From: an uncultured Prevotella sp.
GTDB taxonomy: Bacteria; Bacteroidota; Bacteroidia; Bacteroidales; Bacteroidaceae
Direction: 5' to 3'
DNA: 64,000 nucleotides
Assembly (NCBI GenBank): GCA_900554695.1
Contig: USHV01000011.1
Coordinates: forward strand, 1 to 64,000
A program made the position numbers and the translations under genes. Of the stretch, positions 34,194 through 44,130 are shown in pieces. Position 1 is the stretch's first letter; every line of letters begins with the position of its first letter. The notes beneath the pieces are model-generated. The model made no database searches. It was given only the letters and a program-made list of their open reading frames with translations, and was not told the origin of the DNA.

Positions 34194-35462
34194 TCAATGA
34201 TTAACTTTTAGCTTTACAAGCTCTATTTTTGACATCGTGCTCTTCATTATCTTAAACTCAAACCGTCCCGTACGTATGACCTCATTGAGTTTCGGGAAAC
34301 TCTGATAGACGTTCAGTATGAGTCCGCCTATGGTCATATAGTCGTCGCTCTCGGGCAGGTCAAGGCCGAACATCTCGTTCACCTTGTCTATCTCGAGGCG
34401 CGCAGACAGGATATATTCGCCCGGAGCAACCTCCTTGGCAACATACTTCAGATTGTCGTGCTCGTCCTCTATATCGCCGAAAATCTCTTCCACGATGTCC
34501 TCCAGCGACACTATGCCGCTTGTGCCTCCGAACTCATCGACAACCACTCCGAGACTCTTTTTCTGCTGAAGGAATATGCGCATCAGTTTGCGTGCGGTCA
34601 TTGTCTCGGGCACAAACGGCATCTTGTAGATGCAGTCCTGCCAGCGGTCGGGATTGCGGAACATCTCTGAACTGTGCACATAACCCACTATATGGTCGAT
34701 GTCGCCATTATATACTATTATCTTCGAGTTTCCGCTCTCAATGAATTTGAGCAGCAACTCGTCCTTTCCGTCCTTGTTCAGATCGACAGCGTTTATCTCG
34801 GTACGCGGCACCATGCAGTCGCGCACTTTCACGTCTGAGAACTCAAGAGCATTGTGGAATATCTTCACTTCGTCGTCTATGTCCTCATCGTTTTTGGCAT
34901 TCTCTATGCTCGTCTGCACAAGATAGTCGAGATCTACCTTGGAGAATCCTTCGTCGTCATATTCCTTTTCCATGTGTATTCCGACAAAACGCAGTATCAT
35001 CTTCGACAGAAATGTCGAGAAACGGCTTATCGGCCACAGAATTAAATAGAAGAAATATGCCGGCAACGCGAACATGGCCAACAGGCGGTTGGCGTTGTTC
35101 TTGAACAACACTTTGGGAAGGAACTCGCCTGTAAACAGTATTATCACCGTTGAAAGGACTGTGTCTGCCGGTACAGTGAAACCTGCATCCATTCCTGCAA
35201 AAATCGTGTTGTCGAACAGCTTGGCTATAAGTATACCATACATTACAAGCACTATGTTGTTTCCCACGAGCATAGTGCTGACGAAGCCGTTAGGGTGCCT
35301 GTAGAACAGGGAAATGAGTTTTTGGGTAAGACTGCCGTGGTTCTTGTCCATCTCTGCCAGCATACGGTTGCTCGAGACGAAAGCTATCTCCATGCCAGAA
35401 AAGAATGCCGACATTATCATCGTAATTAAAATGCCGGTTAAAAGAGGAATATCAGTTTCCAA
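34194..35462 (-). CDS. CorC/HlyC-type membrane protein with CNNM and CBS domains (GldE-like)
   Basis: The 422-residue product has an N-terminal CNNM (DUF21) membrane domain of three to four helices (about 1-150), two CBS domains (about 205-330) and a C-terminal CorC_HlyC domain. Motifs include the MVPRTEI segment before the first CBS domain and DEFGGTSGIVSLEDIVEEI in the second. Members are linked to magnesium/cobalt export; in gliding Bacteroidota a relative is called GldE. Role here is not settled. It lies 55 bases after lptC on the same strand. Confidence 0.92.
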   Translation of the reverse strand: METDIPLLTGILITMIMSAFFSGMEIAFVSSNRMLAEMDKNHGSLTQKLISLFYRHPNGFVSTMLVGNNIVLVMYGILIAKLFDNTIFAGMDAGFTVPADTVLSTVIILFTGEFLPKVLFKNNANRLLAMFALPAYFFYLILWPISRFSTFLSKMILRFVGIHMEKEYDDEGFSKVDLDYLVQTSIENAKNDEDIDDEVKIFHNALEFSDVKVRDCMVPRTEINAVDLNKDGKDELLLKFIESGNSKIIVYNGDIDHIVGYVHSSEMFRNPDRWQDCIYKMPFVPETMTARKLMRIFLQQKKSLGVVVDEFGGTSGIVSLEDIVEEIFGDIEDEHDNLKYVAKEVAPGEYILSARLEIDKVNEMFGLDLPESDDYMTIGGLILNVYQSFPKLNEVIRTGRFEFKIMKSTMSKIELVKLKVNH

Positions 35463-35517
35463 AATATCTTATTATAATTAAACGTTCAATTATTATATGG
35501 CAGCACATATACGTCCG

Positions 35518-36198
35518 CTATCTTGACTGCGAAGGCATCTTGCGCTGCGGGAGAGCCTGCGGACGCAACTTGGCTTTAGCCGTGTCGGGCAGTGCTATTG
35601 TAGTGTCGTTCTCCTCATCGGCAATGTCGCCTTTGACGAATGAGCCGGAGGTGTTGGACACATAATATCTTGTCATACGCTCATCGCTTCTGAAATACAT
35701 ACCCTCAAGCGTACGTTCAGGAGTGACTACACGCGAAGGAGCATACGAATAGAACTCATGTTTGGCCTCATCCCAGAACAACTGGCTGCCGGTATATATT
35801 ATACCGTTCTTGTTGTGCACCGTAACGCGCCCGCGCAGTTCCCATACTCGCTTCTGGTCATAATAGTAGGCGGTGTCACACTGTATGTATGCCTGTACAT
35901 GGAATTTCTCGTCGAACTGCTCGAAAAAGAGTCCTTTCTCAAATATCCAACGTGACGGCTGGCGTATCTGATTGACTTCCCAACGCTCAGTCACGATGCG
36001 ATATTTTATTATTCCTGAATCAGATATCAGCGTATTCACACCATAGCTCGTCATCATAGATACCGAGTCACGGTCGTGTATGGCAGGTGCCGTATGCTCT
36101 TTCGGCTCATTACATGAAGTAATGCACACCAGAAAGGCAAACATTATAAATATGTGACACCTGGAAATATTCAATGGTTGACTCCTTTTATTTAGCAA
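35518..36198 (-). CDS. lptC: LPS export protein LptC (lipoprotein-type)
   Basis: LptC takes lipopolysaccharide from LptFG to the periplasmic bridge. The 226-residue product has a hydrophobic N-terminus ending in a lipobox (CITS-Cys, Cys29), so it appears lipid-anchored, in contrast to the transmembrane E. coli protein; Bacteroidota LptC proteins are often like this. The OstA-like beta-jellyroll follows, with repeated strands of the form WELRGRVTVHNKNG and LEGMYFRSD. A Pro/Arg-rich tail ends the protein. The partner lptG is distant, at 59929. Confidence 0.88.
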   Translation of the reverse strand: MLNKRSQPLNISRCHIFIMFAFLVCITSCNEPKEHTAPAIHDRDSVSMMTSYGVNTLISDSGIIKYRIVTERWEVNQIRQPSRWIFEKGLFFEQFDEKFHVQAYIQCDTAYYYDQKRVWELRGRVTVHNKNGIIYTGSQLFWDEAKHEFYSYAPSRVVTPERTLEGMYFRSDERMTRYYVSNTSGSFVKGDIADEENDTTIALPDTAKAKLRPQALPQRKMPSQSR

Positions 36199-36214
36199 AT
36201 TAAGAGCGACGGCA

Positions 36215-37516
36215 TTAATCCATCTTCCATTTTGCGAACCAACGCTCGTTGAACAGAATACCTATGTTTATACGGAATGAGTTTTCCGTGATGAACATCT
36301 TTGAGTCCTGATGTACCCACTGAGCAGAGATATTCAGTATAGAGCGGTTGTTTATCTTATTTATAATAGGTATTCCGAATCCGGCACTTACGCTATATTC
36401 CTTCGGACCGTCATATCCGTTTATTTTCACATAAGGCGTGGCATAAGAAGCACCTATTCTGTATTTCACACGTTTGAAGAAGTTTCGGCTGTTCTCATCA
36501 GGGCAAACCTCGCCGCCGACTGTGAACTTATGTCTGTCGTTGAACATATTGTCAGACAGTACATATTGCGGAGTATTGTTGACAACTGTATAAACAGGAT
36601 ATTTGCACTCAGACCATTTCTGGAGTGTATAGTCAACTCCTACCTTCACCTTACCGTCATGATTCCACATCAATCCGGCTCCGTACATCGTAGGAATCTC
36701 CAATCCGTTCTTCACGGAATAGTTTGTTGTGTCAGCCACATAAGTCTGCGAGTTTGTCGATAGAACAATACATTTAGGATCGGCATTCAGCTTGTGACCG
36801 AAGCTATACACAAGACCTAATGTCACTTGATCCTTTTTCGTTATCTTTGCTGTATATTGCAGACCGAGATCCAGCTTGTAACTGTTGACCGATGCAGAAT
36901 AATACTTAGACAGTGTATTAATGTATGAGTCTGAATAACTGTTTGACACCGAACGGCTATAGTTTCCCCACAAATAAGAGATATTGGCTCCGAGCGAGAA
37001 ACCTTTGAACGGTTCCCAACCCATACCTAAATATACCTGATGCAAACCGCCGCTTCCGGAATAAGTGTTTACATAAGACAAGTCATCCTCACCTGAGACT
37101 TCTTCAAGAGTTCTGTTGCTTGAATAGCTGTATCCTATGTTTGAAAACGGCAGAAGACCAAAGCTCACTCCCAGATGGCGTGCGAGTCTGAAGCCGGCTA
37201 ATATATACTCGAAACTTGCGTTGTTCACGTTCTTTCTGACTCCGTTCTCCGCAAAATTAGTTATCTGTCCGGATATACCTGCATCGAAAATAAAGCTGAG
37301 AGAGTCTATTGATGAGTATGACGCCGGGTTCATAACATTCAGCTGATTGTGCTCACGGAAGCCCAGTCCAAGGCCGTTCATTCCACGAGAGAAGCCTCCG
37401 GCCGGTTCACTTAAAATACCCAATCCGTATTGACTGTATGGCGAATTAGTACCGCTTTGAGCAAATGACGCCAAGGATACGAGTCCCATTAGCGAAGCGA
37501 TAAAGATTTTTTTCAT
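36215..37516 (-). CDS. Outer-membrane beta-barrel protein (FadL-like fold)
   Basis: The 433-residue product has a signal peptide ending near ASFAQ (residue 19) and then NSPYSQYGLGIL, a start seen in many Bacteroidota barrels of the OMPP1/FadL type. Many aromatic-ended amphipathic strands and the C-terminal NIGILFNERWFAKWKMD fit an outer-membrane barrel. Substrate is unknown. The frame extends upstream to 37633; MKKIFIA at 37516 is chosen for its signal peptide and because a -7 box lies at 37601. Only 16 bases separate it from lptC, so both are probably one transcript. Confidence 0.87.
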   Translation of the reverse strand: MKKIFIASLMGLVSLASFAQSGTNSPYSQYGLGILSEPAGGFSRGMNGLGLGFREHNQLNVMNPASYSSIDSLSFIFDAGISGQITNFAENGVRKNVNNASFEYILAGFRLARHLGVSFGLLPFSNIGYSYSSNRTLEEVSGEDDLSYVNTYSGSGGLHQVYLGMGWEPFKGFSLGANISYLWGNYSRSVSNSYSDSYINTLSKYYSASVNSYKLDLGLQYTAKITKKDQVTLGLVYSFGHKLNADPKCIVLSTNSQTYVADTTNYSVKNGLEIPTMYGAGLMWNHDGKVKVGVDYTLQKWSECKYPVYTVVNNTPQYVLSDNMFNDRHKFTVGGEVCPDENSRNFFKRVKYRIGASYATPYVKINGYDGPKEYSVSAGFGIPIINKINNRSILNISAQWVHQDSKMFITENSFRINIGILFNERWFAKWKMD

Positions 37517-37600
37517 TTTATATTTCAGCTTTTGTAATAATTTTAACCGGAAATATGCTGTCGTGAGCCGGTTCTCCCCTATTCGACAAACAATTGGTTG

Positions 37601-37608
37601 CAAAATTA
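37601..37608 (-). promoter_or_regulatory. Candidate -7 box for the outer-membrane protein/lptC unit
   Basis: TAATTTTG on the minus strand, 85 bases before the start codon. The -33 element is not clear. Confidence 0.45.
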
Positions 37609-37665
37609 TTGAAAAAATTCGAAATAAACTCACGATAAGTGGGAAATATAAGTTATTTTTGCATC

Positions 37666-38871
37666 GTGAAACGTTTTATATCTCTTTTAAGATGTCTTTC
37701 GCTGATTATTTGTCTTTTATGCACAATTGACTTGTCAGCGCAAAATGCTGTGGAGCCCAGTCTGAATCTGGATTCCGTGGAAATAAGTCTGCTGACATGC
37801 AGACCCAGACAAAACGTATATAGCCTTTACGGACACACTGCCATACGTGTACAGGACAAGCAGAACCAGCTCGATGTGGCAGTGAATTATGGTATGTTCT
37901 CGTTTGAAAAGCCGTTTTTCATTCTGCGTTTTGTCTTCGGACTGACAGATTACTCAATGGACATCGAGGACTTTGAGACGTTCCGGATACATTATGCCAC
38001 AAGCGGAACAGGCGTAAGACAACAGACTCTCAATCTGACAAACGACGAGAAAAGAGCCATCATAGCCGCAATAGAGAAGAACTATGAACCGCAGAACCGC
38101 ATATACAGATACAATTATTTCTATGATAACTGTACAACAAGAGCGCGTGACATTCTGTTGAATCACATAAACGGCACGATAAGATACCAGTCAAGGAATA
38201 AGAACAACGAATCATACCGCGAAATGATACATGCCTACAACGAGCAATATCGCTGGGCAAGATTCGGGAATGACCTTCTGCTTGGTATAAAATCAGATTT
38301 TCCGACGGACCACACACAGCAGCAGTTCTTGCCGGACAACTTGAGAAAAGACTTTGACAACGCCGTAATAATAGACAACAACGGCAACAAAAGACCTTTG
38401 GTGAAAGACAGCACATGGGTTATCCAGCCGGGCATACAGGCAGAATGGAAGGGTTTTCCACTGTCACCGACAACGTGTGCCATAATATTTTTCATCATAA
38501 TAACGGCCGTGTCTGTTTATGAAAGATGCAAAAACATGATGTTCTGGGGCGTAGATGTATTTCTGATGTCAGCAACAGGAATATGCGGTCTGATACTCTT
38601 CGCAATGCTGTTCTCACAGCATCCGACAGTAAAAGTGAACTTACAGATATTGCTGCTGAATCCATTATGTCTGGTATTTCTTTACCAGTCAGTGAAGTCA
38701 CTGCGCAAGCACGCCATACATAAATGGCTGTTGGTGTGGATGATTCTCATCGTATTGTTCCTTTTCGGAGGCTTTTTCCAGAGCTATGCGGAGGGAATGA
38801 CAATTGTGGCATTATCTTTGCTTATAAGATATATATTAAAATTTGACCAAATAGTGCGAGCTAAAAGATGA
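37666..38871 (+). CDS. lnb: Lnb-like lipoprotein N-acyltransferase (DUF4105 domain)
   Basis: The family (formerly DUF4105) includes Lnb, which completes lipoprotein acylation in Bacteroidota that lack Lnt. The 401-residue product has a signal peptide ending LSAQ (residue 26) and a periplasmic domain with SLYGHTAIR (His57) and YDNCTTRA (Cys156), the conserved His/Cys pair that probably forms the active site. Four C-terminal membrane helices follow after about residue 265. The start is GTG at 37666; an earlier GTG at 37639 adds residues that spoil the signal peptide. A TATTTTTG box at 37654-37661 is very close, so the mRNA may be almost leaderless. It overlaps the next gene by 4 bases. Confidence 0.85.
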   Translation: MKRFISLLRCLSLIICLLCTIDLSAQNAVEPSLNLDSVEISLLTCRPRQNVYSLYGHTAIRVQDKQNQLDVAVNYGMFSFEKPFFILRFVFGLTDYSMDIEDFETFRIHYATSGTGVRQQTLNLTNDEKRAIIAAIEKNYEPQNRIYRYNYFYDNCTTRARDILLNHINGTIRYQSRNKNNESYREMIHAYNEQYRWARFGNDLLLGIKSDFPTDHTQQQFLPDNLRKDFDNAVIIDNNGNKRPLVKDSTWVIQPGIQAEWKGFPLSPTTCAIIFFIIITAVSVYERCKNMMFWGVDVFLMSATGICGLILFAMLFSQHPTVKVNLQILLLNPLCLVFLYQSVKSLRKHAIHKWLLVWMILIVLFLFGGFFQSYAEGMTIVALSLLIRYILKFDQIVRAKR

Positions 38872-40223
38872 ACAGATATTTATCGGCAATAATTATACTC
38901 GCGGCTCTTACAAGCAACACCGAGCTGCAGGCACAATCGCTAAAACCAGCCCCAAGGTTGGTTGTAAATATCATTATAGACCAGCTGCGCACTGACTACA
39001 TAGAACATTTCTCGCCACTTTACACTCCGGACGGGTTCAAGAAACTGCTCAACCAAGGCTGTGTATATGAGGCTGCGAGATATACATTCTCGCCGGTTGA
39101 CCGTGCATCGGCCATCGCATCCATAAATACGGGTACGACACCTCAATATAATAATATTGTAGGAACGCAGTGGCTCGACAGAGCGACACTGCGTCCTGTA
39201 TATTGCACAGATGACGACAAATACGGCAGTTCACCGCAGAAGCTCGCCACATCAACTATAAGTGACGAGCTGAAAGTGGCTACACGTGGCAGCGCACTCG
39301 TATATAGCGTCGCGCTGGACAAGGATGCTGCCATTCTGTCTGCCGGCCACGCAGCCGACGGTGCCATCTGGATAGACGAGAAAAGTGGCCGTTGGACCAC
39401 ATCGACATACTATTCCGAGGCCTCTCAGAATCTTATAAAAGCATATAACAGCACAAGCAAATACGCTGCCGACAACGAAGCTGTCGCCGACTTATCACTG
39501 TCGTGCGTTAAGGATATGGCAATGGGCCGCGACGACATCACCGACATGTTGTCTGTCGTTTTGTCCGCAAAAGGCAAGGACGAAGCCAACTGGCAGACAG
39601 ATATGGAGATACTCTATCTGAAGCTGGACAAGACCATTGCCACACTCGTAAGAAAAATAGAGGATACCGTAGGCAGCGACAAGGTGCTCTTCATGCTTAC
39701 AAGCACCGGTTACACAGACAACGAACCGGTGGACTACGAGAAATACCGCATACCCACAGGCACATTCTACATCAACCGTACGGCAAACCTGCTGAACATG
39801 TATCTTGGCGCAATATACGGCCAGGCACAGTATGTAGAAACGTGCTATCACAATCAGATATACATCAACCGCAAGCTTCTCGAGCAGCGCCACATAAGCT
39901 TTGCCGACATCGTATCGCGCTCGAAAGAGCTGCTCACACAGGCGGCAGGCGTACGCAATGTGACCACCAGTCCGTACAATCCGGCTGTCAGCGGCGATCT
40001 GCTTATAGAAGTTGCTCCGGGATGGCATCTGCTCAACGAAGACAATCAGGAGAAATACATCTCAAGGGCTGCCTTTGTGCCGTTTCCTATTATTCTGTAT
40101 GGCGCAGGCATAAAGGCTGAACACGTTTCCACTCCGGCCACAGTTGACCGGATAGCCCCGACAATAGCAAAAGCCATACGAATAAGAGCTCCCAACGCAT
40201 GCTCGGCAGCGCCGCTGCAATAA
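38868..40223 (+). CDS. Alkaline-phosphatase-superfamily protein lacking most catalytic residues
   Basis: The 451-residue product has a signal peptide (LQAQ, about residue 23) and the fold markers of PafA-type phosphatases: VVNIIIDQLRTDYI (with metal ligand Asp38), a TGTTP segment, YLKLDKTIATL and DRIAPTIAKA. At the nucleophile motif, where active relatives have TGPGH, it reads SPVDR; at the second metal site TADHG reads TSTGY; the SSTDYVGH-type ligand segment reads VLSAKGK. The metal centre is therefore largely gone and the protein is probably not a phosphatase. It may bind a ligand or act as a scaffold. It overlaps the lnb stop by 4 bases and secA follows 120 bases on. Confidence 0.85.
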   Translation: MNRYLSAIIILAALTSNTELQAQSLKPAPRLVVNIIIDQLRTDYIEHFSPLYTPDGFKKLLNQGCVYEAARYTFSPVDRASAIASINTGTTPQYNNIVGTQWLDRATLRPVYCTDDDKYGSSPQKLATSTISDELKVATRGSALVYSVALDKDAAILSAGHAADGAIWIDEKSGRWTTSTYYSEASQNLIKAYNSTSKYAADNEAVADLSLSCVKDMAMGRDDITDMLSVVLSAKGKDEANWQTDMEILYLKLDKTIATLVRKIEDTVGSDKVLFMLTSTGYTDNEPVDYEKYRIPTGTFYINRTANLLNMYLGAIYGQAQYVETCYHNQIYINRKLLEQRHISFADIVSRSKELLTQAAGVRNVTTSPYNPAVSGDLLIEVAPGWHLLNEDNQEKYISRAAFVPFPIILYGAGIKAEHVSTPATVDRIAPTIAKAIRIRAPNACSAAPLQ

Positions 40224-40343
40224 TGTGTCCGATACACGACGCACAGCACTACGCGACACTCCTGTCGCGCTCTCAAACCATGCCGTGTATCATCATTCCA
40301 TATCATCTTAATAAAAAATCGAATAAATAAAAACAACAACATA

Positions 40344-43300
40344 ATGAATCTCAACAAATTTTTACAGTCGCTGTTCGGTAACAAATCAACCAGGGACATG
40401 AAACTCATACAGCCGCTCGTAGAAAGCGTCAAGGCTGCATATCCGGAGATAAAGAAACTGAGTAACGACGAACTGCGAGCACGTACAAAGGAAATACAGG
40501 CATACGTGCAGAACTCCGCAAAGGAGCAGAAAGACAAGATTGCCGCACTGAAGGCGAAAATTGAAGACACACCTATCGATGAACGCGAATCCATCTTCAA
40601 CGAAATAGACAAGCTGGAGAAGGAAGTTCTCGATGTATATGAGAAAGCACTGAACGAGGTAATGCCAGTGGCATTCAGCATCGTGAAGGATACAGCACGC
40701 CGTTTTGCTGAAAACGAAGAAGTGGTTGTGACCGCAACCGACTTCGACCGCGAACTGGCTGCCGACCCGAAAAAGGACTTCATAACAATAGAAGGCGACA
40801 AGGCAATATATCATAACCACTGGACTGCCGGCGGAAACGACACGAAATGGGAAATGGTACACTACGATGTACAACTCTTCGGAGGTATCGCACTCCACCA
40901 AGGTAAGATTGCCGAGATGGCAACCGGTGAAGGTAAGACACTCGTCGCTACCCTTCCGGTATTCCTCAACGCCCTTACCGGAAACGGCGTACACGTAGTC
41001 ACTGTGAACGATTACCTCGCCAAGCGTGACTCCGAATGGATGGGACCGCTCTATATGTTCAACGGTCTGTCTGTAGATTGCATCGACAAGCATCGTCCTA
41101 ACTCACCAGAGCGCCGCAAGGCTTACGAGGCCGACATCACGTTCGGTACGAACAACGAGTTCGGTTTCGACTATCTGCGCGACAACATGGCCATTTCGCC
41201 TGCCGACCTCGTACAGCGCAAGCACAACTACGCCATAGTCGATGAGGTCGACTCTGTGCTCATCGATGATGCACGTACACCTCTTATTATATCAGGTCCG
41301 GTGCCAAAGGGCGACGACCAGATGTTCGAGGAGTATCAGCCACTGGTAGAACGTCTTGTAGACGTACAGCGCAAGCTCGCCACACAGTTCCTTGCCGAGG
41401 CTAAACAGAAAATCAGCGAAGGTCAGGCTAAGAACGACCCGAAGCTGCTCGACGAAGGTTTCACGGCACTCTACCGCTCACACAAGGCTCTGCCTAAGAA
41501 CAAGCCTCTCATCAAATATCTTTCAGAGGAAGGCATTAAATCAGGCATGCTCAAGAAGGAAGAGTACTATATGGAGAACAACAACCGCCGCATGCCTGAA
41601 GCAGTAGAGCCGCTCTATTTCGTTGTTGATGAGAAACTGAACAGCTGCGACCTCACAGATAAGGGTACTGAATGGCTCGCAAAACAGGTGAACGATAAGG
41701 ACCTGTTCGTCCTCCCTGACATCACCTCACAGCTCTCTGCACTCGAAAACGAAAAAGACCTCAGCGAACAGGACCGTCTCGACAAGAAAGACGACCTGCT
41801 CAACCACTACGCCGTACAGAGCGAACGCGTGCACACACTGCAGCAGTTGCTCAAGGCATACTGTATGTTCAACAAGGATGACGAGTATGTTGTCATCAAC
41901 GGCGAGGTGAAGATTGTCGATGAACAGACAGGACGTATCATGGAAGGACGCCGCTGGAGCGACGGACTCCACCAGGCCGTAGAGGCAAAGGAGCACGTGA
42001 AAGTGGAGGCTGCCACACAGACTTTCGCCACCATCACACTCCAGAACTACTTCCGTATGTATCACAAACTGGCAGGTATGACCGGTACGGCATCTACAGA
42101 GGCCGGCGAGTTCTGGGACATCTACAAGCTGGATGTAGTAGAGATACCTACCAACAAACCCGTAATACGTAAAGACCTTGACGACCGCGTATATAAGACA
42201 GCGCGAGAGAAGTATGCCGCAGTAATCGAAGAAATCGTCGAAATGCGCAACAGCGGACGTCCTACACTTGTCGGTACGACATCTGTCGAGATATCAGAAC
42301 TTCTGTCGAAGATGCTTACCATGCGCAAGATACCACACCAGGTGCTCAACGCCAAGCTCCATCAGAAGGAAGCCGAAATCGTTGCACTGGCAGGCCGCAG
42401 CACAATGGGAACAGTAGAGATTACCAACGAGCAGGGCAACAAACACACCGAACAGCGTCTGCTCGGTGCCGTAACCATCGCCACCAACATGGCCGGACGT
42501 GGTACCGATATCAAGCTGACACCGGAGGTCAAGGCTGCCGGAGGACTCGCAATCATCGGTACCGAGCGTCACGAGAGCCGTCGTGTAGACCGTCAGCTGC
42601 GTGGTCGTGCCGGACGTCAGGGCGACCCGGGAAGCTCTGTATTCTACGTTTCGCTTGAGGATAAGCTCATGCGTCTGTTCGCAGCCGAGCGCATCGCCAA
42701 CGTGATGGACCGTCTCGGACTGAAAGAGGGCGAGCGTATTGAGAGCCCGCTGGTATCGAAGAGTATCGAGCGCGCACAGAAGAAGGTTGAGGAAAACCAC
42801 TTCGGAATACGTAAACACCTGCTCGAGTATGATGACGTGATGAACAAGCAGCGTACCGTAATCTACGAGAAGCGCCGCCACGCACTCATGGGTGAGCGCA
42901 TCGGAATGGACATCACCAACGTCATTTGGGACCGCGTGGTGAACATCATCGAGACCAACGACTACGATGGATGCCGCGAGGAGTTCCTCAAGGTGCTCGC
43001 AATGGAGTGTCCGTTCACCGAAGAGGAGTTTGCCAACGCTAAGCGTCCTGACCTCGAGGAACGCGCCTTCCAGGATGCAATGGCTGCATTCAAGCGCAAG
43101 ACCGACCGCATACAGAGCGTCGCATGGCCTACTATCAAGGAGGTTGAGGAGACTCAGGGCGAGATATACGAGCGCATCATGGTGCCTATAACCGACGGCA
43201 AACGCGTTTACAACATTCCGTGTAACCTCAAGGAGGCTTACCGCACCGAGGCCAAGGATGTTGTAAAGCAGTTTGAGAAAGCCATCATGCTCCACATAAT

Positions 43301-43718
43301 CGATGACTGCTGGAAGGAGAACCTGCGCCAGCTCGACGACCTGCGTCACAGCGTTCAGAACGCATCTTACGAGCAGAAAGACCCGCTGCTCATCTTCAAG
43401 CTCGAGAGTGCTAAGCTGTTCGATTCTATGGTGAACGATATGAACAATCGTATATGCAGCATACTCACACGCGGACAGATACCTGAAATACAGCGTGTAC
43501 AGGAGGCTGCGCCGGAGCAGCACTCACAGCGCTACACCGAGCAGAAGGACGATCTGACAGACAAGGCACAGCAGGCTGCCGCAAGCCAGGACACACGCGA
43601 CCAGGCACAGCAGCGCCACACTCCTTACGTAAAGGATAAACTGCCGGGACGCAACGATCCATGTCCCTGCGGAAGCGGAAAGAAATTCAAGAACTGTCAC
43701 GGACGCGGACTTGTATAA
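40344..43718 (+). CDS. secA: Preprotein translocase ATPase SecA
   Basis: SecA drives protein export through SecYEG. The 1124-residue product is longer than the 900-residue E. coli protein, as usual in Bacteroidota. It has Walker A ATGEGKT near residue 195, the DEVDSVLIDDARTPL box near 304, the GTDIKL and RQLRGRAGRQGDPG motifs, a preprotein cross-linking domain and long charged insertions (for example about 445-500). The C-terminus has a Gln-rich linker followed by the zinc motif CPCGSGKKFKNCHG. A hairpin terminator follows. Confidence 0.98.
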   Translation: MNLNKFLQSLFGNKSTRDMKLIQPLVESVKAAYPEIKKLSNDELRARTKEIQAYVQNSAKEQKDKIAALKAKIEDTPIDERESIFNEIDKLEKEVLDVYEKALNEVMPVAFSIVKDTARRFAENEEVVVTATDFDRELAADPKKDFITIEGDKAIYHNHWTAGGNDTKWEMVHYDVQLFGGIALHQGKIAEMATGEGKTLVATLPVFLNALTGNGVHVVTVNDYLAKRDSEWMGPLYMFNGLSVDCIDKHRPNSPERRKAYEADITFGTNNEFGFDYLRDNMAISPADLVQRKHNYAIVDEVDSVLIDDARTPLIISGPVPKGDDQMFEEYQPLVERLVDVQRKLATQFLAEAKQKISEGQAKNDPKLLDEGFTALYRSHKALPKNKPLIKYLSEEGIKSGMLKKEEYYMENNNRRMPEAVEPLYFVVDEKLNSCDLTDKGTEWLAKQVNDKDLFVLPDITSQLSALENEKDLSEQDRLDKKDDLLNHYAVQSERVHTLQQLLKAYCMFNKDDEYVVINGEVKIVDEQTGRIMEGRRWSDGLHQAVEAKEHVKVEAATQTFATITLQNYFRMYHKLAGMTGTASTEAGEFWDIYKLDVVEIPTNKPVIRKDLDDRVYKTAREKYAAVIEEIVEMRNSGRPTLVGTTSVEISELLSKMLTMRKIPHQVLNAKLHQKEAEIVALAGRSTMGTVEITNEQGNKHTEQRLLGAVTIATNMAGRGTDIKLTPEVKAAGGLAIIGTERHESRRVDRQLRGRAGRQGDPGSSVFYVSLEDKLMRLFAAERIANVMDRLGLKEGERIESPLVSKSIERAQKKVEENHFGIRKHLLEYDDVMNKQRTVIYEKRRHALMGERIGMDITNVIWDRVVNIIETNDYDGCREEFLKVLAMECPFTEEEFANAKRPDLEERAFQDAMAAFKRKTDRIQSVAWPTIKEVEETQGEIYERIMVPITDGKRVYNIPCNLKEAYRTEAKDVVKQFEKAIMLHIIDDCWKENLRQLDDLRHSVQNASYEQKDPLLIFKLESAKLFDSMVNDMNNRICSILTRGQIPEIQRVQEAAPEQHSQRYTEQKDDLTDKAQQAAASQDTRDQAQQRHTPYVKDKLPGRNDPCPCGSGKKFKNCHGRGLV

Positions 43719-43764
43719 AAACAAGCGCAGACCACTCTGCCACGCATAGTGACACATGACCATA

Positions 43765-43803
43765 AAAACGGAACGGCATATCTGTCGTTCCGTTTTCTTT
43801 TTC
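43765..43803 (+). terminator. Terminator after secA
   Basis: AAAACGGAACG pairs with CGTTCCGTTTT around a 10-base loop and is followed by a T run. Confidence 0.85.
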
Positions 43804-44130
43804 CTGCCGATGTGTCTCAGCTCCGGAAACTGTGCCAAAACACTTATCGTCATTATTCCGCAGACATCTGCTTTATATTATAATTTTCTGCTAACCAGAC
43901 ATATTCTGTCCTCTTTCCGCAATCTCTTCCCACACGTTATCCCGACATATCACGCTAAGCCTTCGACAAGGATGGCAGACGGACTGTCCGACAACAGAGC
44001 TGACAACGTGGTGACCACATATTTGGGTCAAATAATAAGGAAAGCTACGCATACGTGCCTCCTGCCCCACACCATTCCACACATATTCTACGCCACCCGC
44101 CGCCCCATTTCGCATCTTGCATAAATATAC

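Noticed and set aside
37639..37665. Upstream GTG start for lnb
   Set aside because: It adds MGNISYFCI before the signal peptide and lies across the -7 box.
42294..43523. 409-residue minus-strand frame within secA
   Set aside because: It lies wholly inside secA, which has all expected motifs.
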